Assembly (NCBI GenBank): GCA_017880985.1
Contig: JADGRK010000170.1
Coordinates: 1 to 5,926 of the forward strand
Origin: Rhodoferax sp.
GTDB taxonomy: Bacteria; Pseudomonadota; Gammaproteobacteria; Burkholderiales; Burkholderiaceae_C
DNA: 5,926 bases
Direction: 5' to 3'
A program made the translations under genes and the position numbers. Below are positions 1 through 5,926 of this stretch, piece by piece. The notes beneath the pieces were generated by a model. It searched no databases. It was not told the DNA's origin and worked only from the letters and a program-made list of their open reading frames with translations. Each line of letters opens with the position of its first letter. The first letter of the stretch is position 1.

Positions 1-737
1 ACAACGACCCGGATACCGGTCTGTTTTTCATGCGCGTGCAGTTTGCATGCGCCCAGCTGACGCATGAGGACCTGAAGGCACAACTCGACCTGTTTGGGCA
101 GCCTTATCTGATGCAGTGGCGCCTGCACGCACGGGCGCAGCCGATGCGCACGGTCATCATGGTCAGCAAAGAAGGTCACTGCCTCAACGACTTGCTGTTT
201 CGCTGGAAAAGCGGGCTGCTGGCGCTCGACATTCGGGCCATTATTTCCAATCACCGCGAGTTTTACCAACTTGCCGCCAGCTACAACGTGCCGTTTCATC
301 ACCTTCCCGTCACGGCCGCCACCAAGGGCCAGGTGGAGACCAAACAATACGAGATCATCGCGGCCGAAGGTGCTGAACTGGTGGTGCTGGCGCGCTACAT
401 GCAGGTCCTGAGCGACGACTTGTGCCGCAAGCTCTCGGGCTGTGCCATCAACATCCACCATTCCTTTTTGCCCAGCTTCAAAGGCGCGAAACCCTACTAC
501 CAGGCACATGACCGGGGCGTGAAACTGATCGGGGCAACGGCCCACTATGTGACTGCCGATCTGGACGAAGGCCCGATCATCGAACAGGATGTGGCGCGTG
601 TGGACCACAGCAAGACAGTGGAAGACCTGACGACGCTGGGCCGCGACACCGAAAGCCAGGTGCTGGCCCGCGCCGTCAAGTGGCACAGCGAGCACCGTGT
701 GCTGATCAACGGTCACAAGACGGTGATATTCAAGTAA
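1..737 (+). CDS. purU: Formyltetrahydrofolate deformylase PurU (5' end cut off by window)
   Basis: This enzyme hydrolyses 10-formyltetrahydrofolate to formate and tetrahydrofolate in the cytoplasm; it balances the one-carbon pool and supplies formate for purine synthesis. The reading frame is already open at base 3 and reads NDPDTGLFFMRVQF, the end of the N-terminal ACT domain, so the Met codon at 30 is internal. About 40 residues of the usual 280-290 are probably missing. The formyltransferase-fold catalytic domain follows. Counting from the Met at 30, the family's catalytic residues appear as N141 and H143 in INIHHSFLPSFKGAKPY (codons at 450-458) and D179 in LDEGPIIEQD (564-566). SKEGHCLNDLL near residues 46-56 and GATAHYV before the Asp also match the family. 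The C-terminus is complete, ending in TVIFK and TAA. The last 8 bases overlap the 3' end of the convergent crotonase gene. The promoter lies outside the window. The distinction from PurN rests on the ACT-domain remnant and the INIHHS motif. Confidence 0.96.
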   Translation, partial: NDPDTGLFFMRVQFACAQLTHEDLKAQLDLFGQPYLMQWRLHARAQPMRTVIMVSKEGHCLNDLLFRWKSGLLALDIRAIISNHREFYQLAASYNVPFHHLPVTAATKGQVETKQYEIIAAEGAELVVLARYMQVLSDDLCRKLSGCAINIHHSFLPSFKGAKPYYQAHDRGVKLIGATAHYVTADLDEGPIIEQDVARVDHSKTVEDLTTLGRDTESQVLARAVKWHSEHRVLINGHKTVIFK

Positions 738-1515
738 TTGATGGCGATTGCTTGTACTTTGCCGGGCGCTTTTGCAAAAAGGCCTGGATGCCTTCCTGCG
801 CATCGGGCGTCATGGCGGCGGTGGCCATCAACTCGATCGCCACTTTGTAAGCCTGATCCTGCGGCAATCCAATCTGCTGGTAAAAACCGTGTTTGCCAGT
901 GGCCTTGGACAGCGCGCTGCCGCGCGTTGCCCGGCTGATCAAATCAAGAGTGGCCGTATCAAGCTGGTCGGCTGGCACCGCCTTGTTGATCAAGCCCCAC
1001 GCGGCGGCGGTCGTGGCATCAATTGCATCGCCGGTGAGCGCCATCTCCAGCGCGCGCTTGCGGCCCACATTGCGCGCCACTGCCACCAGCGGTGTATGGC
1101 AAAACAAACCCCCCTTGCCACCCGGAATGGCGAACGAGGCGGTGTCGGCTGCGACGGCCAGATCGCAGGTCGCCACCAGTTGGCAGCCGGCTGCCGTGGC
1201 CAGCGCATGCACCTTGGCAATGACTGGCTGCGGCATGGCCTGGATGGCGTCCAGCATGTCAGTGCAAACGCAAAAAAGTTCGCGTGCCTGCGCCAGCGTG
1301 GCACCCGCCATGTCGCCAAAGTTGTGCCCGGCGCTGAAGACCGGGCCGTTGGCCGCCAGAATCACCCCCAGCGCGTCGCTCTGCGCCACCGCTCGCAGCG
1401 CGCGCGTCAATTCCAGCATGACCGGCAGCGCCAGCGCATTGCGCTTCTCGGGACGATTCAGGGTGATGGTGGTGATAGCACCAGACGCCGAGACCAGCAA
1501 GTGTTCGTAATTCAT
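730..1515 (-). CDS. Enoyl-CoA hydratase/isomerase (crotonase) family protein, ECHDC3-like
   Basis: This 261-residue protein has the usual crotonase-domain length and should bind an acyl-CoA thioester in the cytoplasm; the reaction is unknown. ITLNRPEKRNAL (residues 17-28) is the standard N-terminal motif, and FSAGHNF (60-66) and AAGCQLVATCD (108-118) carry the oxyanion-hole regions. Classical hydratases have Glu in GGGCEL and in FGQPE. Here those positions are Q112 and G132 (in SFAIPGGKGGLF), so both catalytic glutamates are absent. The block GLFCHTP (136-142) and the C-terminal EGIQAFLQKR (241-250) resemble, from memory, vertebrate ECHDC3, which has the same two changes; this points to a distinct subfamily rather than decay. 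The ATG at 1515 gives the natural N-terminus. No clear Shine-Dalgarno site is seen, and a three-codon ORF ends in the overlapping ATGA. The gene converges on purU. 'Enoyl-CoA hydratase' would be a family label only. Confidence 0.93.
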   Translation of the reverse strand: MNYEHLLVSASGAITTITLNRPEKRNALALPVMLELTRALRAVAQSDALGVILAANGPVFSAGHNFGDMAGATLAQARELFCVCTDMLDAIQAMPQPVIAKVHALATAAGCQLVATCDLAVAADTASFAIPGGKGGLFCHTPLVAVARNVGRKRALEMALTGDAIDATTAAAWGLINKAVPADQLDTATLDLISRATRGSALSKATGKHGFYQQIGLPQDQAYKVAIELMATAAMTPDAQEGIQAFLQKRPAKYKQSPSIT

Positions 1516-1613
1516 GCCAGCATTGTGGCAGCGCCGCCACCCCTAGGCAAGCTGCCGATGACGGCCTGAGCAACACCTGATACCGATCCTCCCGGAAAGA
1601 CCGGCTTCGTTTG

Positions 1614-2291
1614 TCAGGGCTCAGCCTGCTTCCAGTTTTCCAGCCCCGCAATCACCCAACTTCCCTGAGAAGGATCACAAATCGTAAAGAATTTTTTGGA
1701 AAAAAATCGGCGCCGGACAAACACATAGTAGAGCGGTTCTTTCTGTCCCTTTTCCATCGACAACGCGGTCTGCACCTGGCCCGAGCAGGATTCGACAGCA
1801 CTGCGGCGCAGCGCGATGCGACGGAACAGAAATATCCCGTAACGAACAACGAAGCTCACGCGATCTCGCTCCAACTCAATGGCGACGAGTCTGGAGTCCA
1901 GATCAAGCAACAATCTGCCGAACGCGACGAGAATTATGAACACAAAAATTGGCCCCGCCAATCCACCTTTTGGGGATTCCAGGAACACCAAGTTGCTCAG
2001 CAGGGCAAAGCCAAACAATGCAATGGCGTAGCCACCAATTGAGCCAAGAATATTGACACCCGACAGAATATTCGGAAGCTGTAGCCGACTATGTTCGGCA
2101 GCATCATCCAATCGCAGTTTGATTTCCGCTGGAGGGGTACCCCACCGCCACTTTTCAATCCTGTCAGTAGGTCGGTAGGCAACTGGTGGATGTTGCAGGA
2201 CGAAGGAGGCCCAATTTCTCTTAATGCTTCTGATTTGGAACCAAAAGACAAGGAAAATCACACAAAGCATGACCAGAGAATGAAAATCCAT
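1614..2291 (-). CDS. Hypothetical membrane protein with three predicted helices and a C-terminal cytoplasmic domain
   Basis: I do not recognise this 225-residue protein. Hydrophobic segments lie near residues 4-20, 81-103 and 111-129. Positive charges after the first (R21, K24, R25) and in the C-terminal part suggest the N-terminus is outside and that the 21-80 loop and residues 130-225 are cytoplasmic. The C-terminal part alternates short hydrophobic strands with basic turns (RRIALRR, VRRRFFSKKFF) and ends WVIAGLENW. Two helices followed by such a beta-rich segment recall bacterial PH-like membrane proteins; this is a shape impression only. I chose the ATG at 2291. Upstream TTG (2333) and GTG (2330) codons in frame would add 14 or 13 residues that are hydrophilic and overlap a palindrome; no strong ribosome-binding site settles it. 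GC is lower than in the neighbours: 60-base samples counted by hand give 40% (1681-1740), 50% (1981-2040) and 37% (2221-2280), against 63% at 3481-3540. This may indicate acquisition by transfer. The coherent helix pattern makes this strand more credible than the opposing frames. Confidence 0.75.
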   Translation of the reverse strand: MDFHSLVMLCVIFLVFWFQIRSIKRNWASFVLQHPPVAYRPTDRIEKWRWGTPPAEIKLRLDDAAEHSRLQLPNILSGVNILGSIGGYAIALFGFALLSNLVFLESPKGGLAGPIFVFIILVAFGRLLLDLDSRLVAIELERDRVSFVVRYGIFLFRRIALRRSAVESCSGQVQTALSMEKGQKEPLYYVFVRRRFFSKKFFTICDPSQGSWVIAGLENWKQAEP

Positions 2292-2464
2292 ATTTGCGGA
2301 TCTGAACCGGGGAACCCGGTTGACGGGCACCAAAAATTGTCCTCAACGCGGCGGAAAGCTTGCCTGCACGTTATCGGGAAACGGACGTTTTCTACTTCTC
2401 GAGGACCTTCCCTATGTGCAGTTCGCCTGCGTATTGTGAGGATCTACCCAAGCGCAATCGCACG
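2292..2464. other. Intergenic region between psd and the hypothetical membrane gene, with two small dyads
   Basis: These 173 bases separate the end of psd from the likely start of the membrane protein gene, both on the - strand. I find no credible gene here; the frames crossing it on the + strand look like shadows. Two perfect dyads are visible: AAACG-GA-CGTTT at 2379-2390 and a stronger one at 2305-2321. No GC-rich hairpin followed by a T-run is present after the psd stop, so psd termination is unexplained. No convincing -35/-10 pair for the membrane gene stands out. Confidence 0.5.
2305..2321. repeat. Perfect 7-base inverted repeat with 3-base centre, before the membrane protein gene
   Basis: The sequence is AACCGGG-GAA-CCCGGTT. 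Its inner edge lies 13 bases upstream of the ATG at 2291 read on the - strand. It could be an operator, or a short hairpin in the leader that affects translation. If translation began at the upstream TTG or GTG it would instead be coding. Only the symmetry is seen; any function is inference. Confidence 0.45.
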
Positions 2465-3328
2465 CTACAGTGTACGGTTCAAAGTCAAACCGTTGGCCAT
2501 CACCTCACCCAAACGGATGGTGCCACCGGGCGACCACGCCGGATTGAACTGCAGCGGGTTTTTGGGGAACAGCAGCACCACGGTTGAGCCCAGTAAAAAG
2601 CGGCCCATTTCGCGGCCTTGCTGTAACTGGACAGACTGATTCTCATAGCGCCACTCGCGAACCTGACCGCTGCGGGGCGCGTTCACCACCCCGTGCCAGA
2701 CAGTCGCCATGCTGCCCACAATGGTGGCGCCGACCAGCACCAGCACCCACGGGCCGCCGGCTGACTCAAACACGCACACCACCCGCTCGTTGCGGGCGAA
2801 CAGACCTGGCACAGCAGCGGCAGTCTTTGGGTTGACCGAGAACAGATCGCCCGGCACATAAATCATGCGGCGTAAAACGCCATCGCAGGGCATGTGGATG
2901 CGGTGATAGTCGCGGGGACTCAAATACAGCGTGGCAAAGCTGCCATTGCCAAACTGCTCGGCCAGTGCGGCGTCGCCGGCCAGCAGCGCCGTGCTGCTGT
3001 AGTGGTGGCCCTTGGCCTGAAAGATTTGCTGGCCTTCGATCCGCCCAAACTGGCTGATGGCACCATCGACCGGGCAAATCAGGTCGGCCTTGGCCAACGG
3101 ACGGGCACCGTCCTTAAGGGGGCGGGTGAAGAAGTCGTTGAAGCTGGCGTAGCTTGCCACATCGGCGTTGGCCGCCTCATCCATGTTGACGCCATAGCGC
3201 CGCACAAACCATTCGATCAGCCAGGTCGTCATGCGCCCGCCACGCGCTGATGCGATCCGTCCGGCCAGGGCGGTGAGCGCCTGCTTGGGGAGCAAATACT
3301 GCGGCAGCACGGCAAGGCGGTCAGACAT
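2465..3328 (-). CDS. psd: Phosphatidylserine decarboxylase proenzyme
   Basis: Psd decarboxylates phosphatidylserine to phosphatidylethanolamine at the inner face of the cytoplasmic membrane. The proenzyme cuts itself at a Gly-Ser bond and the serine becomes the pyruvoyl cofactor. With the ATG at 3328 the protein has 287 residues, close to the family norm. The catalytic triad of the family is visible: D88 in CPVDGAIS, H145 in DYHRIHMP and S248 in FLLGST (codon 2587-2585). Cleavage between G247 and S248 would give a 247-residue beta chain and a 40-residue alpha chain. The Asp-to-His spacing of 57 equals that of the E. coli enzyme (D90 and H147). An in-frame TTG at 3340 would add four residues, but MSDRLAVLPQYLLPKQAL is the better N-terminus. 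No strong ribosome-binding site is seen. The gene is divergent from the M32 peptidase gene. The key residues are all intact, so the enzyme should be active. Confidence 0.97.
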   Translation of the reverse strand: MSDRLAVLPQYLLPKQALTALAGRIASARGGRMTTWLIEWFVRRYGVNMDEAANADVASYASFNDFFTRPLKDGARPLAKADLICPVDGAISQFGRIEGQQIFQAKGHHYSSTALLAGDAALAEQFGNGSFATLYLSPRDYHRIHMPCDGVLRRMIYVPGDLFSVNPKTAAAVPGLFARNERVVCVFESAGGPWVLVLVGATIVGSMATVWHGVVNAPRSGQVREWRYENQSVQLQQGREMGRFLLGSTVVLLFPKNPLQFNPAWSPGGTIRLGEVMANGLTLNRTL

Positions 3329-3438
3329 GGGAGCGACCAAAGGTGGGAATGGCCGGGATTGTACCGAGCGCCTCCGCGCCGTCCCAGTGTGACAATGTTG
3401 GCATTAACTGCCCTCTTTTTCAGATTGAAATCCCGCCC
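3329..3438. promoter_or_regulatory. Divergent intergenic region between psd and the M32 peptidase gene
   Basis: These 110 bases must hold the start signals of psd if it is transcribed independently, and probably those of the peptidase gene. On the - strand TACAAT (3363-3358) is a good -10 hexamer with a leader of about 30 bases to the psd ATG, but I see no good -35 at 16-18 bases from it. On the + strand TTGGCA (3398-3403) and CAGATT (3421-3426) are 17 bases apart. The -35 matches five of six consensus bases and the -10 only three of six, and it would leave a very short leader. Both assignments are weak; what is firm is only the divergent arrangement. Confidence 0.35.
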
Positions 3439-4935
3439 ATGAATCTTCCCGCCTATTCAAGCTTGACAGCGCTGTTCACCCGGCTTTACCGCTACCAGCA
3501 TCTTGCCGCCTTCGTCGGCTGGGATCAGGCTGCCATGATGCCACCCGGAGGCAATGTTGCGCGCGGCGTGGCGCTGGCAGAACTCGATAGGCTGATGCAT
3601 CAAACGCTGACCGACAAGTCCCTGCCGGCGCTGATGGAGGCTGCCAGTCAAGAAGACCTGGACCCCGCACAACGCGCCAACCTGCGGGAGATGCGCCGCG
3701 ACTGGGAGCAGGCTAACTCATTGTCAGAGCGCCTGATTGAAGCCAAGAGCCTGGCCGGTTCCCGCTGTGAACACGCCTGGCGCACGCAGCGCAAGGCCAA
3801 TGACTGGACCGGTTTTCTGGAAAACTTCCGCGAAGTCGTCAAATTGTCACGCGAAGAGTCCCGCGCCTTGTCGCAGGCCATGGGCGTCAAACCCTATGAC
3901 GCGCTGATGGACAAGTACGAGCCAGGATCCCGCGGCGCCGACATTGACGCCCTGTTTGGCGATGTCAAGACCTGGCTGCCCGACCTGATCGGCAAGGTGC
4001 GCGACAAACAGGCCCATGAGACCGTCAACGAAGCGCAAGGACCGTTTGCCATCGAGCGGCAACGTGCGCTGGGCGCCGACATCATGGGCATCTTGGGCTT
4101 TGATTTTTCCGCCGGACGACTCGACATTTCAACCCATCCGTTTTGCGGCGGTGTGGCAGAAGACGTTCGCATCACCACGCGTTACAGCGAAGACGATTTC
4201 ATGCGCAGCATGATGGGCATTGTTCATGAAACCGGCCACGCGCGCTACGAGCAGTGCCTGCCACGCGACACCGTTCACCTGCCGGTGGGGCGGGCCCGCT
4301 CGGCCGGCATTCATGAGAGCCAAAGTCTGTCGTTCGAGATGCAGTTGGGCCGCAACCCGGCATTCCTGGCGCTGATCGCGCCCCTGGTGAAAAAACACCT
4401 GGGCGACCAGCCGGCTTTTGACTCAGCCAACCTGGCAAACCTGTATACCCGCGTCAAGCCGGGTTTGATTCGCGTCGATGCCGATGAGCTGACCTATCCA
4501 GCGCACATCATTCTGCGTTACGAGATTGAGTGTGCCTTGATTGACGGCGACATTGAGGCTGAGGACATTCCCGCGCTGTGGGATGAAAAAATGATGGCCT
4601 ACCTGGGTCTTGATACGCGCGGCAATTACCAGAACGGTTGCCTGCAGGATATTCACTGGCCCTGGGGCAGCTTTGGCTACTTCCCCAGTTACACGCTGGG
4701 CGCCATGTACGCCGCGCAATATTTCGCGTCTATCCGGCGTCTCCATCCCGACCTGAACGCCCGCGTGGCGGCGGGTGACCTGTCACCGATCTTTGACTGG
4801 TTGAACGCCCATATCTGGAGGCAGGCCAGCCGATGGGAAACCAGGGAACTGGTGCAACGCGCGACCGGCGAAGCACTCAACCCACGGCACTTCCGCGCCC
4901 ATCTGGAAGGTTGTTATCTCGGGACAGATCTTTAG
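3439..4935 (+). CDS. M32-family (Taq-type) metallocarboxypeptidase
   Basis: This 498-residue cytoplasmic enzyme should remove C-terminal amino acids from peptides using a bound divalent metal. All signature motifs of family M32 are present: HPF (residues 232-234), DVRIT (242-246), HETGH (263-267; H263 and H267 bind metal and E264 is the catalytic base), HESQS (292-296; E293 is the third metal ligand, 30 residues after H263 as in the family), IRVDADELTYP (344-354) and GCLQDIHW (400-407). WDQAAMMPPGG near the N-terminus and YTLGAMYAAQYF near the C-terminus also match. The fold is mostly helical with no signal peptide. I chose the ATG at 3439 because MNLPAYSSLTALFTRLYRYQHL fits the family start. 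An in-frame GTG at 3343 would add 32 unrelated residues from the intergenic region. No clear ribosome-binding site precedes the ATG. The gene is divergent from psd and convergent with the transporter gene, so it is probably a single transcription unit. Confidence 0.97.
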   Translation: MNLPAYSSLTALFTRLYRYQHLAAFVGWDQAAMMPPGGNVARGVALAELDRLMHQTLTDKSLPALMEAASQEDLDPAQRANLREMRRDWEQANSLSERLIEAKSLAGSRCEHAWRTQRKANDWTGFLENFREVVKLSREESRALSQAMGVKPYDALMDKYEPGSRGADIDALFGDVKTWLPDLIGKVRDKQAHETVNEAQGPFAIERQRALGADIMGILGFDFSAGRLDISTHPFCGGVAEDVRITTRYSEDDFMRSMMGIVHETGHARYEQCLPRDTVHLPVGRARSAGIHESQSLSFEMQLGRNPAFLALIAPLVKKHLGDQPAFDSANLANLYTRVKPGLIRVDADELTYPAHIILRYEIECALIDGDIEAEDIPALWDEKMMAYLGLDTRGNYQNGCLQDIHWPWGSFGYFPSYTLGAMYAAQYFASIRRLHPDLNARVAAGDLSPIFDWLNAHIWRQASRWETRELVQRATGEALNPRHFRAHLEGCYLGTDL

Positions 4936-4944
4936 CCCTGTCCC
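4921..4944. terminator. Possible bidirectional hairpin between convergent genes
   Basis: GGGACAG (4921-4927) pairs perfectly with CTGTCCC (4938-4944) around a 10-base loop that contains the peptidase stop codon TAG (4933-4935). The two convergent stop codons are only 16 bases apart, so a shared hairpin is plausible. Neither strand has a T-run after the stem, so it lacks the second half of a classical intrinsic terminator. Confidence 0.3.
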
Positions 4945-4951
4945 CAACTGA

Positions 4952-5926
4952 TCAAGCGGGCGCTGTTGGCAATACCCGCACATTGCGCAGCACTGGATGC
5001 CGCCAGGCCCAGGCGGCCAGCGCCATCGAGCCAACACCGCCCAGCGCCAGCGCGTAACGCAAGCCCAGGTGCTGGCCCAGGTAGCCGCCGAGCAGGGCAC
5101 CGGGGCCAGCCGGGATCAAAATCAGCCAGCGCATGCTGCTGGTCATGCGCCCCAGCAGCGGCTCGGGCGTGACGGCCTGACGCAAGGCCAGGAAGTTGAT
5201 GAAGATCAGCACTGCACCGGCGCTGAAGCACAGCAGCATGAAGACAAATGAGGCCACACCCCAGGCATTCACCGGTGCCAGAGCCAACTGCAGCCAGCCG
5301 AAACCGCACACCGCAAAACCCAGGATCAGACACGGCCCCGGACCCAATCGCTGCGAGATGCGGTTGCCCACGATACTGGCCAGCACGGAACCCAAACCGA
5401 GTCCAACGTAGCACAGGCCGACCTGGTTCTCGTTCAAACCCAGGACCCGGGTGATAAACAGGATCTGTACCACCATGGCGCACTGATGGCACATTTGCCA
5501 CAGACCCACCGCGGTGGCCAGAGACACCAGCAGACGCTGGCTCGCCACAAAGCTCAAGCCCTCTCTCAAGTCGCGCCAGAAATGGGTTTTCCCGGTCGAA
5601 ACGCGATTTTCACGCACGTGCAAGCCGCGCAAGATCAATACGCTGACGATCAGCAGCAGGGCGTCGGCCAGCAAGGCCAGCGGCGCGCCGACCAACTTGA
5701 TCAGGACGCCCGCCAGCCCCGGGCCGGCGACCTCGGCACCGGACGAGGCCAAGGCATTTTTGGCGTGCGCCTCCACCAATCGCTGGCGTGGCACCACCTG
5801 CGTCAACACAATCTGGGCGGCCGTGCCAGCCGTGACAAAAACACAGCCGATGGAAAAAGCCACGCCATACATCAGCCCCATGCTGAGCCAGCCAAAATAC
5901 CACGCCAGCGGCACACTGGCCAACAC
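4952..5926 (-). CDS. MFS transporter, MFS_3 (EntS-like) type (5' end cut off by window)
   Basis: This is the C-terminal 324 or so residues of an inner-membrane secondary transporter; the frame stays open to the window edge, so the first codon there is not a true start. About 90-100 N-terminal residues are probably missing from a family length near 410-430. Visible features in order are two helices in residues 5-40, VPRQRLVEAHAKNALASSGAEVAGPGLAGVL (45-75) that matches the MFS_3 pattern, two more helices (about 70-100), a cytoplasmic linker with FWRDLREGLSFVASQRLL (116-133), then about six helices of the second half. TPEPLLGRMTSSMRW (253-267) before the last two helices is also typical. The protein ends in VLPTAPA and TGA. 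Relatives include exporters of siderophores such as enterobactin and drug-efflux proteins, but nothing here fixes the substrate. The gene converges on the M32 peptidase gene across a 16-base gap; its promoter and upstream partners lie outside the window. Confidence 0.92.
   Translation of the reverse strand: MLASVPLAWYFGWLSMGLMYGVAFSIGCVFVTAGTAAQIVLTQVVPRQRLVEAHAKNALASSGAEVAGPGLAGVLIKLVGAPLALLADALLLIVSVLILRGLHVRENRVSTGKTHFWRDLREGLSFVASQRLLVSLATAVGLWQMCHQCAMVVQILFITRVLGLNENQVGLCYVGLGLGSVLASIVGNRISQRLGPGPCLILGFAVCGFGWLQLALAPVNAWGVASFVFMLLCFSAGAVLIFINFLALRQAVTPEPLLGRMTSSMRWLILIPAGPGALLGGYLGQHLGLRYALALGGVGSMALAAWAWRHPVLRNVRVLPTAPA

Noticed and set aside
766..778. CTTTTGCAAAAAG-like dyad just after purU, considered as a terminator
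   Set aside because: It is AT-based with a loop too small for a stable hairpin, has no T-run, and lies within the crotonase coding sequence.
748..1569. A 273-codon open frame on the + strand opposite the crotonase gene
   Set aside because: Its product is rich in Arg, Gln, His and Ala with no coherent domain, and it lies opposite a clear crotonase gene. High-GC codon bias on the real strand readily produces such open antisense frames.
1516..1613. 98-base gap between the membrane protein stop and the crotonase start, searched for a promoter or terminator
   Set aside because: Only a 4-base CCGG stem and no plausible -35/-10 pair were found, so I do not claim a signal there.
1611..2042. A 143-codon + strand frame opposite the hypothetical membrane protein
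   Set aside because: The translation is hydrophilic and low in complexity with no motif, whereas the opposite strand gives well-formed membrane helices. The - strand reading is preferred.
2091..2639. A 182-codon open frame on the + strand crossing the psd 3' end and the intergenic region
   Set aside because: The product shows no recognisable domain or helix pattern, and it overlaps the codons of the Psd active-site serine on the other strand. It looks like chance.
4951..5926. Possible siderophore-export assignment (entS) for the MFS gene
   Set aside because: The MFS_3 pattern is clear, but there is no siderophore synthesis or uptake gene nearby, and the 5' part is missing, so a substrate or gene symbol cannot be supported.

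Overview
The window looks like ordinary chromosomal DNA from a betaproteobacterium, most likely order Burkholderiales and perhaps Comamonadaceae. I infer this from the roughly 60% or higher GC of most coding regions and from the wording of the conserved proteins, especially the phosphatidylserine decarboxylase N-terminus. No database search was possible, so the taxonomy is tentative.

Layout, left to right. (1) The 3' part of purU, formyltetrahydrofolate deformylase, on the + strand and cut by the window start. (2) A crotonase-fold protein of the ECHDC3-like type on the - strand, converging on purU with an 8-base overlap. (3) An unrecognised three-helix membrane protein on the - strand, in a stretch of clearly lower GC. 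(4) psd, phosphatidylserine decarboxylase, on the - strand. (5) A divergent 110-base intergenic region. (6) A complete M32-family (Taq-type) metallocarboxypeptidase on the + strand. (7) An MFS transporter of the MFS_3 type on the - strand, converging on the peptidase gene and cut by the window end.

The genes do not form an obvious pathway. PurU tunes the one-carbon folate pool. Psd makes phosphatidylethanolamine. The M32 enzyme trims peptides. The transporter probably exports a small molecule. Psd, the membrane protein and the crotonase lie on the same strand, but with gaps of 173 and 98 bases, so a single operon is not clear. I found no tRNA, rRNA, CRISPR array, insertion sequence or phage gene.

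The least ordinary parts are the low-GC membrane protein with a palindrome just before its likely start, and the crotonase, which lacks both glutamates used by classical enoyl-CoA hydratases. I see no convincing evidence of a new multi-gene system.
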